64,000 bases of DNA from Sphingomonas suaedae (GCF_007833215.1 NZ_CP042239.1:2726001-2790000), one strand, 5' to 3'. Positions 1 to 9,722 are shown, numbered from the stretch's first letter. Numbers and translations: made by a program. Notes: generated from the sequence alone by a model not told the origin.

Positions 1-1
1 G

Positions 2-289
2 ACCGCCACGCCGATGTCGGCACCCGGCGGGTTCACCGCGCCGCTCCTGATCGCGAACGCGGTGCTGCTCGGCTGGCGCGTGGCGATGCGCGCGGCCTTT
101 ACGGGCGCGGCCTATGGACCGACGCAGGCGATCCTTTCGGTGCCGCGATTGTTCGTCGCCAATTTGGTGGCCTTGCTCGCCGCGAGGCGAGCGATCACGC
201 TTTATTGGCCTACGCTGCGCGGGGTCCCGCCGCGCTGGGAAAAGACGGCGCATCATTTCCCCGACGCCACCGAGCACCCAGCGACATGA
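2..289 (+). CDS. C-terminal fragment of NfrB-like membrane glycosyltransferase (partial)
   Basis: The reading frame is already open at the window's left edge, so only the last ~95 residues are seen. They contain two hydrophobic stretches (LLIANAVLLGW and LFVANLVALLAAR) followed by a short basic tail ending in RWEKTAHHFPD. That ending resembles the C-terminus of the GT2-type 'glycosyl transferase family protein' related to NfrB (phage N4 adsorption protein B), which makes or exports a surface glycan at the inner membrane. The stop codon overlaps the next gene's start in an ATGA, so the two are probably translationally coupled. The catalytic domain lies outside the window. The family assignment rests on the tail and on the NfrA-like neighbour. 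Confidence 0.55.
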   Translation, partial: TATPMSAPGGFTAPLLIANAVLLGWRVAMRAAFTGAAYGPTQAILSVPRLFVANLVALLAARRAITLYWPTLRGVPPRWEKTAHHFPDATEHPAT

Positions 290-1296
290 GCGGGCGCGGT
301 CGCCCGCTGCGCTTTGTCGCGCTCGTCGCGGCGGGATGGGCGGGGATGCGTGTGGTCTTGCTCTGGCCAGAGGGCGCCACCCTGCCCCAGGCGATCGAGG
401 CAGCGATGCCGCTGCGTTCGGCGCGCGCCGCCGTCTCACCACCATCGACCATCCCCGCGCCCCGCCCGGCCATGCCGATCTCGCGCAACGCCACGGAGCA
501 ATGGCGCACCGCCGCGCCACTTGCGCCGATCCCCCGCGTGACGACAGCCAAAGCGCGCAGCTTCGCGATGCTTGGCCTTGTCGCTTTCGGTCAGGAACAG
601 GTGATCGATGCGCCGCCGGGCGTGCTCCCGCGCGCAGGGCCGCTACGGACCGCGATGCTGCCCGAACCCGCCCGGCCCGACCGGTGGAGCGCGAGCGCCT
701 GGCTCGTCACCCGGCGTGGCGCTGCGGGCGGCGGCGCGATGCTGGGCAGCGATCAGGCCGGCGCACGGATTGTCTATGCGCTCCGTCGCGACCGCGCGCT
801 GGCGCTCTATGCCCGGGCGAGCGGACCACTGTCCGGCACGGGCCGCGAGCTGGCAGTCGGCGTCGAATGGCGCCCGTTCCGCGCACCGCTCCGCTTCCTC
901 GCCGAACAGCGTATCGCGGTGGATGGCGGAAAGTCGGGCCCGGCGCTCGGAATTGTTGCGGGGGTCGACCGGGTGACGCTGCCCTTCGCCTTCGAACTCG
1001 AGGCCTATGGCCAGGCGGGCGGGGTCGCGCGGGCACGGATCGAGCCCTTTGCCGATGGCGCGATGCGGGTGACGCGCGAGATCGCCTCGCCCGGCGCGGC
1101 CCGGGTGACGCTGGGGGCAGGCGCCTGGGGGGCGGCACAGCGCGAGGCGGCGCGACTGGACATCGGGCCAAGCGCGGTCGCCACGCTGCCGCTCGGCGGG
1201 CCGACCGTGCGCATCGCGATCGACTGGCGCGAGCGGGTGGCGGGAGATGCGCGCCCGGGATCGGGACCGGCGCTCTCGGTCGGGGCGGATTTCTGA
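286..1296 (+). CDS. NfrA-like C-terminal / outer-membrane barrel-like protein
   Basis: The protein has 336 residues. The start was chosen at 286, where ATGA overlaps the stop of the glycosyltransferase gene; an in-frame ATG at 205 lies inside that gene. It begins with one hydrophobic segment (FVALVAAGWAGMRVVLLW), then a Pro/Ala-rich linker, and from about residue 130 alternating polar/hydrophobic strands rich in Gly, Arg and aromatic residues that end in a terminal Phe (SVGADF). A terminal aromatic residue and such strands fit a beta-barrel-like outer-membrane domain. The position directly behind an NfrB-like gene suggests the C-terminal part of an NfrA-type partner for glycan export. This is inference: the TPR region of canonical NfrA is absent here, and similarity was not computed. 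Confidence 0.5.
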   Translation: MSGRGRPLRFVALVAAGWAGMRVVLLWPEGATLPQAIEAAMPLRSARAAVSPPSTIPAPRPAMPISRNATEQWRTAAPLAPIPRVTTAKARSFAMLGLVAFGQEQVIDAPPGVLPRAGPLRTAMLPEPARPDRWSASAWLVTRRGAAGGGAMLGSDQAGARIVYALRRDRALALYARASGPLSGTGRELAVGVEWRPFRAPLRFLAEQRIAVDGGKSGPALGIVAGVDRVTLPFAFELEAYGQAGGVARARIEPFADGAMRVTREIASPGAARVTLGAGAWGAAQREAARLDIGPSAVATLPLGGPTVRIAIDWRERVAGDARPGSGPALSVGADF

Positions 1297-1345
1297 TCTC
1301 GCCGCCTTCCTAGCGCCCCGATGAGCCGCTAGGCAGGGATCGCCC

Positions 1346-2260
1346 ATGGATCTCTACCTGCCCATCGCCAATCTTTCGGTCAATGCGCTCGTCATCGTGC
1401 TGCTGGGCCTTGGCGTCGGACTCTTGTCGGGGATGTTCGGCGTTGGCGGCGGGTTCCTCACCACGCCGCTGCTGATCGTCTATGGCATTCCGCCGACCGT
1501 CGCCGCCGCGTCCGCCGCGAGCCAGGTGACCGGCGCCAGCGTCTCGGGTGTGTTCGCGCATCTGCGCCGCAAGGGTGTGGACATGCATATGGGACTATGG
1601 CTGATCGGCGGCGGCGTGCTGGGATCGGGGGCCGGTGCGATCCTGTTCCGGCTGCTTCAGGCGAGCGGCCAGATCGATACGGTGATCGCCGTTCTCTACG
1701 TGCTGATGCTGGGGTCGATCGGCTGGCTGATGCTGTCAGAATCGCTGCGATCGATCCGCGCGACCCGGGAGGGTGGCGCCGCGCGCGCCCGACGGCGACG
1801 GCATCATCCGATGGTTGCGGCGCTTCCGCTGCGCTGGCGTTTCTATCGCTCGGGCCTCTATATCTCGCCGCTCGCGCCGCTGCTGCTGGGCTTTGCCACC
1901 GGCATATTGACGATGCTGCTTGGTGTTGGCGGCGGGTTCATCCTGATCCCGGCGATGCTCTATCTGCTCGGGATGCCGGCGCAGGTGGTGGTCGGCACCT
2001 CACTGTTCCAGATTCTGTTTGTCAGCGCTTCGGCGACGATGGTTCATTCGGTGACGACAAAGGCGGTCGATATCGTCCTTGCCGTCCTGCTGCTGCTGGG
2101 GTCGGTGGTCGGCGCGCAATTGGGTGCGCGCTTCGCCGCGCGCGCGCGGCCCGAATATCTGCGCCTTGTCCTTGCGGTGATGGTGCTGCTGGTCGCGATC
2201 CAGATGCTGGTCGGCCTCGCCTGGCGGCCCGACGAAATCTACTCGGTGGAATTGGGATGA
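1346..2260 (+). CDS. Sulfite exporter TauE/SafE family protein
   Basis: A 304-residue integral membrane protein with about eight hydrophobic segments arranged as two related halves. Each half contains the family's Gly-rich motif (SGMFGVGGGFLTTPLL near residue 28 and MLLGVGGGFILIPAML near residue 190). TauE/SafE proteins export sulfite, sulfoacetate or other small organic anions across the inner membrane. The substrate cannot be read from the sequence. The stop overlaps the start of the TIGR02186-type gene (ATGA at 2257-2260), so the pair is very probably one operon. This pairing is common in alphaproteobacteria and suggests that the downstream protein assists transport. Confidence 0.9.
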   Translation: MDLYLPIANLSVNALVIVLLGLGVGLLSGMFGVGGGFLTTPLLIVYGIPPTVAAASAASQVTGASVSGVFAHLRRKGVDMHMGLWLIGGGVLGSGAGAILFRLLQASGQIDTVIAVLYVLMLGSIGWLMLSESLRSIRATREGGAARARRRRHHPMVAALPLRWRFYRSGLYISPLAPLLLGFATGILTMLLGVGGGFILIPAMLYLLGMPAQVVVGTSLFQILFVSASATMVHSVTTKAVDIVLAVLLLLGSVVGAQLGARFAARARPEYLRLVLAVMVLLVAIQMLVGLAWRPDEIYSVELG

Positions 2261-3027
2261 AGCGCGCTTTGCCCCTGTTGCTCGCTCTCGCCGCGCCGCT
2301 GCTGCTCGGTCAGGCCAAGCCGATTCTCGTCCCCGACGTTTCGCAGCGCGAGATCGAGATCATCTATTCCTTCACCGGCGCCGAACTGTTGCTGTTCGGC
2401 GCGATCGTTCAGCCGGGCAGTGGCGCGCCCCGGCCCGGCGACCGCCCGATCGACGTCGTCGTGGTGGTGAAGGGCCCGACCGAATCGGTGGTGGTGCGGG
2501 AGAAACAGCGGGTGGCCGGCATCTGGGTCAACGCGGATCGAACCCGCTATCGTTCCGCCCCTTCCTTCTACGCCCTCGCCTCATCGCGCCCGATCGCCGA
2601 TATCGTCGATGCGCGGACCCGGGCGATCTACGAGCTTGGCCTCGACAGCCTCCAGCTGTCCCCGGCCTCGGGAGACGCGCCTGCGGTCCAGTCGCGGTTC
2701 GATGCGGGGCTGGTCGATCTCAAGCGCCGCGCAGGCCTCTATTACGAAGCCCCGGGGGCGGTCGAGATCAGCGAGAATGTCCTCTATCGCGGTCGCGTCC
2801 AGATCCCGGCGCGCGTGCCCGTGGGACGCTTCACCGCGGAAACCTTCCTGATCCGCGACGGGCGAGTCCTCGCCGCTGCGGTGCGGGAGATCGACATCCG
2901 CAAATCCGGGTTCGAACGCTGGGTCGCGCGTGCCGCAGAGCGCAGCTCGATCCTCTATGGCATCGCTGCGGTTCTGCTCTCGATCGGGTTCGGCTGGGCG
3001 GCAGGGGCGATCTGGCGGCGATTCTGA
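2257..3027 (+). CDS. TIGR02186 family membrane-anchored protein
   Basis: A 256-residue protein that starts at the ATG overlapping the exporter stop. It has an N-terminal signal peptide (PLLLALAAPLLLGQA), a periplasmic domain beginning VPDVSQREIEI and including FTGAELLLFGAI, and one C-terminal membrane helix (ILYGIAAVLLSIGFGWAAGAIW) before a short basic cytoplasmic end. This architecture and the motif near the mature N-terminus match the TIGR02186 family, whose members are found beside TauE/SafE exporters. The molecular function is unknown. A role as periplasmic partner of the exporter is inferred from the overlap and conserved pairing. Confidence 0.85.
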   Translation: MKRALPLLLALAAPLLLGQAKPILVPDVSQREIEIIYSFTGAELLLFGAIVQPGSGAPRPGDRPIDVVVVVKGPTESVVVREKQRVAGIWVNADRTRYRSAPSFYALASSRPIADIVDARTRAIYELGLDSLQLSPASGDAPAVQSRFDAGLVDLKRRAGLYYEAPGAVEISENVLYRGRVQIPARVPVGRFTAETFLIRDGRVLAAAVREIDIRKSGFERWVARAAERSSILYGIAAVLLSIGFGWAAGAIWRRF

Positions 3028-3113
3028 CGCCACGCTTTTCACCTCCACGCCAACCACTTCTTTACCGCTACCCCGCATAACCAGCTCGTTTCGCAGGGGA
3101 GCAGCGGCACTAT

Positions 3114-4784
3114 ATGACCGAGGACATGGGCGGCCACCGTTTTGATCGTATTCGCCCCGCGTCCGAGGCAGCGGTGCCTGTCGGCGCGCCGACTCAGGGT
3201 ATCGGGAGCGTATCGGCGATCGGCGGCGCGTCGAGCGAAGCGGTGCTGGATCGCGCCGCGATCGCTTCGCTTTCGACCAGCGCAGACCCGGCGATTGCGG
3301 GCGCGGGCACGGTCGGCAGCCAGGTCAAACTGCGCGTCGGCAGCAGCTGGCTGATCGCCAATGTCCGCGCGCTGCGGCTCGACGATCGCAGCGGTCAGGT
3401 CGTCGCGCAGATCGACTTTCTGGGAGAGGGGGACGAGGAGAAGCTGACCGGCAAGCTCTACAGCTTCCGTCGCGGCGTCACCCGCTACCCCGTTCCCGGC
3501 ACCGCGGTTTTTCCGGTGTCGACCGCGGACCTCAAGCAGATCTACGCCGCCGATGACCGCGCGCACATCGAGGTCGGCAACGTGTATCCGACCAAGGACA
3601 TCCGCGCCGCGCTCTATGTCGATGCGATGCTTGGCAAGCATTTCGCACTGCTCGGATCGACCGGTACCGGCAAATCGACCGCCGCCGCGCTGATCCTCCA
3701 CCGCATCTGCGAGCTCGCGCCGCAGGGCCATGTCGTGATGATCGATCCGCACGGGGAATATTCGGCGGCGTTCAAGACCAATGGCGCGCTATACGACGTG
3801 TCGAACCTCGCCATGCCGTACTGGCTCATGAATTTCGAGGAGCATTGCGAGGTGTTCGTCACCTCCGAAGGGTCGGACCGCCAGGTCGATGCCGACATCC
3901 TTGCGCGCTGCATCCTCATGGCCAAGCAGAAGAACCGGCTCGCCGCCGAATTCGGCAAGCTCACCGTCGAAGCGCCGATCCCCTATCTGCTGTCGGACCT
4001 GACGCAGATCATCCAGCTCGAAATGGGGAAGATGGACAAGGCGACCGACGCCGCGCCCTATCTGCGGCTCAAGGGCAAGATCGAGGAAATCAAGGCAGAT
4101 CCCCGCTATACCTTCATGTTCAGCGGGATGCTGGTGTCGGACACGATGGCGAACTTCATCAGCCGCATCTTCCGCCTGCCCGGCGACGGCAAGCCGATCT
4201 CGATCATCGACGTGTCGGGCGTGCCGAGCGAGATCACCAGCGTGGTCGTCGCGGTGCTCAGCCGCATGGTGTTCGACTATGCGATCTGGTCGCGTGGTGA
4301 GGCGCCGCGCCCGATCCTGCTCGTCTGCGAAGAGGCGCACCGCTACGTCCCCAACGAGCGCAACGCCGATGGCTCCTCGGTCGGCCGCATCCTCAGCCGG
4401 ATCGCCAAGGAAGGGCGCAAATATGGCGTCTCGCTGGGGCTGATCACGCAGCGCCCGTCGGATCTGGCCGAAGGGGTGCTGTCGCAATGCGGCACGATCA
4501 TCTCGATGCGTCTCAACAACGACCGCGACCAGGCATTCGTCCGCGCGGCGATGCCCGAAGGTGCGCGCGGCTTCCTCGATTCGATCCCTGCTCTGCGCAA
4601 CCGCGAGTGCATCATGGTCGGCGAGGGCGTCGCGACGCCAGTGCGCGTGGCGTTCGACGCGCTCGAGGAAAACAAGCGTCCCGCTTCGGGCGATCCGCTG
4701 TTCTCGGAGCTATGGCGCCACATGGGCGGCGAGGATCAGATCCTTGAGCGTACAATTCGCCGCTGGCGCGCGCAGGGGCGGTGA
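3114..4784 (+). CDS. HerA-type hexameric ATPase / DUF87 ATP-binding protein
   Basis: A 556-residue cytoplasmic P-loop ATPase. A HAS-barrel-like N-terminal region (VGSQVKLRVGSSWLIANV, residues ~63-80) is followed by Walker A GSTGTGKS near residue 180, the HerA-type MIDPHGEY motif near 207, Walker B ILLVCEEAHRY near 402 and ITQRPSDL near 445. HerA ATPases are FtsK-like DNA pumps that in archaea work with the NurA nuclease in end resection; bacterial homologues act in DNA processing or defence. No NurA or other nuclease gene adjoins it, and it stands alone between the TIGR02186 gene and a convergent LamG-like gene. An alternative start lies four codons downstream (ATG at 3126). Confidence 0.85.
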   Translation: MTEDMGGHRFDRIRPASEAAVPVGAPTQGIGSVSAIGGASSEAVLDRAAIASLSTSADPAIAGAGTVGSQVKLRVGSSWLIANVRALRLDDRSGQVVAQIDFLGEGDEEKLTGKLYSFRRGVTRYPVPGTAVFPVSTADLKQIYAADDRAHIEVGNVYPTKDIRAALYVDAMLGKHFALLGSTGTGKSTAAALILHRICELAPQGHVVMIDPHGEYSAAFKTNGALYDVSNLAMPYWLMNFEEHCEVFVTSEGSDRQVDADILARCILMAKQKNRLAAEFGKLTVEAPIPYLLSDLTQIIQLEMGKMDKATDAAPYLRLKGKIEEIKADPRYTFMFSGMLVSDTMANFISRIFRLPGDGKPISIIDVSGVPSEITSVVVAVLSRMVFDYAIWSRGEAPRPILLVCEEAHRYVPNERNADGSSVGRILSRIAKEGRKYGVSLGLITQRPSDLAEGVLSQCGTIISMRLNNDRDQAFVRAAMPEGARGFLDSIPALRNRECIMVGEGVATPVRVAFDALEENKRPASGDPLFSELWRHMGGEDQILERTIRRWRAQGR

Positions 4785-4792
4785 GGTCCGCG

Positions 4793-5476
4793 CTACGGGA
4801 TTTTCAGGACGTAATTGCGCGGGCTTAACGCCTGCCCGCGCGTGAACGCCGCCGCGCGCACCGCACCCATGAACGGGCTGACCGCATTCATCCGCATCCC
4901 CACCGACGCCACTCCCGGCGCCTGCGGCACAAAAGCGAGTTCGGCGTTCGCCTGCTCGACGCCATTGACGAACGCGCTATAGGTCCGACCGTCAAAGCTT
5001 TGCGCGACATGGTGCCAGCGCCCCACCGGCCAGCGTTTGCTAGGGTCGATCAGCGGCGCGCGATAGCCGGGGCCGAGCAGGAAGGTGTCGAGCCACCACT
5101 CGCTGCCCTCGGTACGGATTTCAAACAGCATCCGCTGTCCGTATTTCGCGGTCGCGGCGGAGCCGTCGCCGCTCTCCAGATGGAGCCAGCGTTGCTCGAA
5201 CGCGCCGCCATCGGGGCGGAACAGTGCCTCGAACGTAAAGCGCGGGGTGCCCGCGAGCGGGTGGCGCGGGATCAGCAGCTGGTCGCGCACCCCGTCGAAC
5301 AGCACCGCCTTGCCCAGCGGACCGTCGATCAGCTGCGGCGCACCGATCACGCGCGGCGTCAGGCCGCCGATGCGCTTGAGCGAATCGAAGGTCCAGACTT
5401 CGGACCGCGATTTTGCAAATAAGGGGGCAACGCCCGCGACCGCCGCACCGGTGATCAGCGCGCGGCGCGCGATCAC
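4793..5476 (-). CDS. Exported LamG/concanavalin A-like domain protein
   Basis: A 227-residue protein starting RRALITGAAVAGVAPLFA, a twin-arginine-like, Ala-rich export signal. The mature part has the features of a LamG/concanavalin A-like jelly roll: FDGVRDQLLIPRHPL, FTFEALFRP, WHHVAQSFDGRTYSAFVNG, and spacing typical of carbohydrate-binding LamG_3 domains. Its start overlaps the stop of the upstream M23 peptidase gene by 4 bases, so the two are probably co-transcribed on the minus strand. That suggests a cell-wall or surface role. The ligand is unknown. Confidence 0.75.
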   Translation of the reverse strand: MIARRALITGAAVAGVAPLFAKSRSEVWTFDSLKRIGGLTPRVIGAPQLIDGPLGKAVLFDGVRDQLLIPRHPLAGTPRFTFEALFRPDGGAFEQRWLHLESGDGSAATAKYGQRMLFEIRTEGSEWWLDTFLLGPGYRAPLIDPSKRWPVGRWHHVAQSFDGRTYSAFVNGVEQANAELAFVPQAPGVASVGMRMNAVSPFMGAVRAAAFTRGQALSPRNYVLKIP

Positions 5477-6981
5477 TCGGCGGCGTCCGCGTCCTTGTCG
5501 GGCTTGGTGCGCGTCCCGCCCACCGGCACCGCGAGCAACTGCGCCAGTTTCGACTTGAATGCACGCAGATCATTGCCGCCCAGTTGCTGGACGACCGAGA
5601 AGGACACCGAGCGCGGATTGATCGCGACGCCGTTGCGATAGAGTTCGTAATGAAGGTGCGGGCCCGTCGAAATGCCGGTCGATCCGACATAGCCGATCAC
5701 CTGCCCCCGGCTGACGCGCTGGCCCGACCGCACCGCAATGCGGCTCATATGACCATAGCCGGTGCCCATGCCGCCGCTATGGTTGATGCGCACGAAATTG
5801 CCGTACCCGCCATTGCGCCCGGCGAAGACGACCTTGCCGTCATTGGCCGCGCGGATCGGCGCGCCATAGCCCGCCGCGATGTCCAGCCCCTTGTGCATCC
5901 GGGTGAAACGCAGCACCGGGTGGCGGCGCAGCCCGAAGCCGGAGCTGATCCGGCCCGATGCGGGCATCGCCATCTGGCCCTTGCGCTCGCCCTTGCCGCT
6001 GCCGTCATACCACGAGACCTTGCCGTCTTCTTCCCACCGGACGAGCTGCAACTTGCCCGACCCGCCTCCGGTGAGACCGGCATAGAGGAGATTGCCCATC
6101 TGGACCTCGCCGGTCGCGGCGCGCGCCTGTTCGACGATGATGTCGAACTCCGCATCCGACCCGACCCGACCGATCGGCGTCCGCGTCGCGATCGAGCGGA
6201 TATAGGCCTCGACCGCGCGCGCAGGCGCACCGGCGGCGCGCGCCGAACGGTACAGGCTCTCGCCCACCCGGCCGCGGATGCGCAGCGGGGTGTGATCGAC
6301 CGCGATCGGAATTTCGTTGAGCGCGAGACCGGTGGGGGTCCGCACCAGCTCAAGGCTGAGGTCGAAGCGCGCGCGGAAGGCGAGCTTTTCGAGCGGGCGC
6401 GGCTGTGACTTGTCGAACCGGCGGCCGAGCGTGACATCCAGCTGGGTGCCGGACTTGAGGTCGCCCAGCGCCATCGCGCCCGCGATCAGGTCTGCGGCCT
6501 GTGCCGCTTCACCCTTGCCCACCCCGGTCCGCGTCAGAACCGTCTGAAGCGCGCTGCCCGAGCCCAGCGTCACGCTATGCTGGATAATCGGCCGCTCGGG
6601 CGTATCGGTGAGATTGGCAACCAGCCGCGTCGCACCCAGCCGGGTGCCGGTGGCTCCGCCCTTGTCGAGCGGCGCGATCGCCTGCGCGCGCATCAGATCG
6701 GCGCCTGCGGCCTTCGCGGTCGGGATGCTGCCGTAAATCGGGCGTTCGAACCCCGGCGACAGCAGCATGACCCCTGCGCACAGTCCGGCACAGGTGGCGG
6801 CGCCACGAAACCATTCGCCGCTGCCAATGCGCGAGCCAAGATCAGGGACCAGTTCGAAATCGGGAAAGCGCTCGCGCAACCGCTCACCGAGCGTCGGACG
6901 CGGAGTCACGGTAACATGGCCGAACGACAGGGATGTCGTTCCTCCCGCTTGCTCGAACCCATGATCGCTGCGCAGAAACAA
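5473..6981 (-). CDS. M23 family metallopeptidase (peptidoglycan endopeptidase)
   Basis: A 502-residue envelope protein. After a cytoplasmic N-terminus comes one membrane segment (GAATCAGLCAGVMLLSP, around residue 60), then an OapA/opacity-type middle domain, and a C-terminal LytM/M23 domain. The zinc-binding and catalytic motifs are all present: HKGLDIAAGYGAPI near residue 363, GHMSRI near 408 and GPHLHYELY near 439. Such proteins cleave peptide cross-links or activate amidases in the periplasm. It precedes and overlaps the LamG-like gene. The 227-bp gap to the divergent helicase gene (6982-7208) would hold promoters for both; no clear promoter was identified in it. Confidence 0.9.
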   Translation of the reverse strand: MFLRSDHGFEQAGGTTSLSFGHVTVTPRPTLGERLRERFPDFELVPDLGSRIGSGEWFRGAATCAGLCAGVMLLSPGFERPIYGSIPTAKAAGADLMRAQAIAPLDKGGATGTRLGATRLVANLTDTPERPIIQHSVTLGSGSALQTVLTRTGVGKGEAAQAADLIAGAMALGDLKSGTQLDVTLGRRFDKSQPRPLEKLAFRARFDLSLELVRTPTGLALNEIPIAVDHTPLRIRGRVGESLYRSARAAGAPARAVEAYIRSIATRTPIGRVGSDAEFDIIVEQARAATGEVQMGNLLYAGLTGGGSGKLQLVRWEEDGKVSWYDGSGKGERKGQMAMPASGRISSGFGLRRHPVLRFTRMHKGLDIAAGYGAPIRAANDGKVVFAGRNGGYGNFVRINHSGGMGTGYGHMSRIAVRSGQRVSRGQVIGYVGSTGISTGPHLHYELYRNGVAINPRSVSFSVVQQLGGNDLRAFKSKLAQLLAVPVGGTRTKPDKDADAAE

Positions 6982-7208
6982 GGCGCGCTGCCCCCACCAA
7001 AAAACGTCAGAACAAAGCCGTCCCCCGGCGTCGGCCAGCAGGGTTGTGGATAGTATATGCTAAAGTCAAATTAAGCAGCGTCCCGGTACGGGATTCCTGC
7101 GGCGAGTCGTGCAGGTGAGCGGACGGGGCGTGGATTAACCAAAATCGACACGGAACCTTGATCGCGATGCTTGCGCCCCGGCCGTGTCGGCGCGATCTTG
7201 GGGCGGTA

Positions 7209-9722
7209 ATGAGTAACCCTTCCGACAGCCGGGTCACTGCGGTGCTTGGCCCGACCAATACCGGCAAGACGCACCTCGCGATCGAACGGATGGCCGCGCA
7301 TTCGAGCGGGATCATCGGCTTTCCGCTGCGGCTGCTGGCCCGCGAGGTCTATGACCGGATGGTGGCGTTGAAAGGGCCGAAGGAGGTCGCCCTGGTCACC
7401 GGCGAGGAACGGATCGTCCCGCCCGGCGCGCGCTGGTTCCTGTGTACCGCCGAGTCCATGCCGCTGGATCGAGAGGTCAGCTTCGTAGCTCTCGACGAAG
7501 CGCAACTCGGTGCCGATCCGGAGCGCGGCCATGTGTTCACCGACCGCATCCTGCGTGCGCGCGGCCGCGACGAAACGATGATCCTGGGGTCGGACAGCCT
7601 GCGCCCGGTGCTGCGCAAGCTGGTGCCCGATGCCGAGATCGTCACCCGCCCGCGCTTCTCGACCCTGTCCTATGCCGGGGCGAAAAAACTGTCGCGCCTG
7701 CCAAAACGCTCCGCCATCGTCGCGTTCAGCGCCGAGGAAGTCTATGCGGTCGCGGAGGCGCTGCGGCGACTGCGCGGCGGCGCGGCGGTGGTGATGGGCG
7801 CGCTCAGCCCCCGAACCCGCAACGCGCAGGTCGCGATGTTCCAGGCGGGCGAGGTCGATTATCTCGTCGCCACCGACGCGATCGGCATGGGCCTCAACCT
7901 CGACGTGCACCACGTCGCCTTTGCCAGCCTGAACAAGTTCGACGGACGCCGCAGCCGTCGGCTGACCATCGCCGAAATGGCGCAGATCGCCGGACGCGCG
8001 GGCCGCCACCAGCGCGACGGGACGTTCGGCGCACTGGTCGAGGAGGGGCCGGGCGCGTTCACGCCCGAAGAGATCGCCGCGATCGAAGGGCATCGCGTCC
8101 CCGCCCTCGACCATCTCTATTGGCGCGAAGGCGAGCCGGATCTGGCCAGCATCGACGCGCTGGTCGCCAGTCTTGAGGCCAAGCCCGGTCTTCCCGTGCT
8201 GAGAGCCGCGCCCGAGGCGACCGACCTGATCGTGCTCAAGCGTCTCGCGGGCGAGGATTGGGTGCGCGACCGCGTCCGCTCGCCCCGCGCCGTCGCGCGG
8301 TTATGGGCGGCGTGCGGCTTGCCTGATTTCCGCAAACTTGGCGCCGATCCCCATGCCCGCTTCGTCGCGCGCATCTTCCGGCATCTGAGCGAGGGCCGGG
8401 GCCATATCCCGCATAGCTGGTTCGCCGACGAACTCGCGCGGCTCGACCGGGTGGACGGCGATGTCGAGACCATCGCCGGGCGCATCGCCGCAGCCCGCAG
8501 CTGGGCCTATATCGCCCATCGCGCCGACTGGCTGGAGGACCCGGCGCACTGGGCCGCGCGCACCGGCGCATTGGAGGAAAGGCTGTCCGATGCGTTGCAC
8601 GCCAGCCTCACCCAGCGCTTCGTCGACAAGCGAACGACGGTGCTGCTGCGCCGGATCGGTGCCGATGCCTCGCATCTGCCGGTCGTCGTCGGCCCCGAAG
8701 GCGAGGTCAGCGTCGAGGAGCATGTGCTGGGCCAGCTCACCGGATTTCATTTCGCGGTCGCCGCCGATGCGCGCGCCGCAGACAAGCGGATGCTGCTCGC
8801 CGCCGCCGAAAAGGGCCTGGCGTCCGAATTGCGTTCCCGCGCCGCCACGCTTGCGCAAGCGCCTGACGATGCGTTGACGCTGGCGAATGGCGCGATTCAT
8901 TGGCGCGACGCGCGGGTCGCATGGGTCGAGCCGGGCACAAACCCGGTGCGCCCCGCAATCCGGCTCGACCGCACGCTCGACAGGCTCGATCCGCACGAAC
9001 GCACTGCGATTCACGCGCGGCTTTCGGACTGGTTCGGTGCCCGCATCGCCGCCGACCTGCCCGATCTGGCGGCACTCGACGCGCTCAGCCGCGACGCGGG
9101 CGCGGGCAGCCGCACCCGCGCGCTTGCCGGATTGCTGGTCGAGGCGGGCGGGATGATGCCGCGCCGCGCGGCGGGCGCACTCGTCGAGGCGCTCGACCCG
9201 CAGGATCGCAAAAGGCTGCGCAAGGCGGGGGTGACGATCGGCACGCTCGATCTTTTCCTCCCCTCGCTGCTCAAGCCACGCGCCGCCGCCGCGCGCCGGG
9301 CCCTGCTCGCGCTGGAGACCGCGCCTGTAGAGGGGGCGACCGTCCTGTCCCGCAATGCTCCCGGCGCCGCGCTGGAACATGGCTATCGCCCGCTCGGACA
9401 ACAGGCGGTGCGCATCGACATGGCCGAACGCATCGCCCGCGCCGCCCACGATGCGCGCCCAAAGAAGGACACCAAGAAAAGTAAAGGCGGACGCGCGCCC
9501 TTCGCACCCGATCCCACGCTCGCCACATCGATGGGCCTCACGCCCGACACGCTCGCGCGGCTGATGGCGCAGCTTGGCTTCCAGTCGGTGCGAACCCCGA
9601 AGGGCGAGCGACAGCGCTGGGTGTGGAAGGGGATGACTCCGCTCGCCAAACCCAAGCCGCCGCCGCGCGACACGCCGATGGGTCACGCCTTTGCGCGGCT
9701 TGCCGAGATGGCGGATGACTGA
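7209..9722 (+). CDS. SUV3-like DExH RNA helicase family protein
   Basis: An 837-residue superfamily 2 helicase. The start at 7209 (MSNPSDSRVTAVLGPTNTGKT) is preferred over an in-frame ATG at 7158 because the Walker A GPTNTGKT then falls at residues ~14-21, as in mitochondrial SUV3. Further motifs are VALDEAQLG (~95), ATDAIGMGLNLDVHHVAFAS (~221) and QIAGRAGRHQRDG (~258). A Lys-rich, probably disordered segment sits near residue 755. Alphaproteobacterial members keep the SUV3 core but have no established partner. The stop overlaps the S4 gene (ATGACTGA), and fdxA and carD follow, a gene order I recall as common in alphaproteobacteria. Confidence 0.9.
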   Translation: MSNPSDSRVTAVLGPTNTGKTHLAIERMAAHSSGIIGFPLRLLAREVYDRMVALKGPKEVALVTGEERIVPPGARWFLCTAESMPLDREVSFVALDEAQLGADPERGHVFTDRILRARGRDETMILGSDSLRPVLRKLVPDAEIVTRPRFSTLSYAGAKKLSRLPKRSAIVAFSAEEVYAVAEALRRLRGGAAVVMGALSPRTRNAQVAMFQAGEVDYLVATDAIGMGLNLDVHHVAFASLNKFDGRRSRRLTIAEMAQIAGRAGRHQRDGTFGALVEEGPGAFTPEEIAAIEGHRVPALDHLYWREGEPDLASIDALVASLEAKPGLPVLRAAPEATDLIVLKRLAGEDWVRDRVRSPRAVARLWAACGLPDFRKLGADPHARFVARIFRHLSEGRGHIPHSWFADELARLDRVDGDVETIAGRIAAARSWAYIAHRADWLEDPAHWAARTGALEERLSDALHASLTQRFVDKRTTVLLRRIGADASHLPVVVGPEGEVSVEEHVLGQLTGFHFAVAADARAADKRMLLAAAEKGLASELRSRAATLAQAPDDALTLANGAIHWRDARVAWVEPGTNPVRPAIRLDRTLDRLDPHERTAIHARLSDWFGARIAADLPDLAALDALSRDAGAGSRTRALAGLLVEAGGMMPRRAAGALVEALDPQDRKRLRKAGVTIGTLDLFLPSLLKPRAAAARRALLALETAPVEGATVLSRNAPGAALEHGYRPLGQQAVRIDMAERIARAAHDARPKKDTKKSKGGRAPFAPDPTLATSMGLTPDTLARLMAQLGFQSVRTPKGERQRWVWKGMTPLAKPKPPPRDTPMGHAFARLAEMADD

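Noticed and set aside
3114..4784. HerA ATPase as part of a defence system (HerA-SIR2 or HerA-DUF4297 type)
   Set aside because: Neighbours are a membrane protein and a LamG protein. The sirtuin at 18606 is 14 kb away, on a separate transcript, and has CobB-type deacylase features rather than those of a defence SIR2 domain.
7034..7042. DnaA box-like TGTGGATAG upstream of the M23 peptidase gene
   Set aside because: One mismatch to consensus, isolated, and expected by chance at this frequency.
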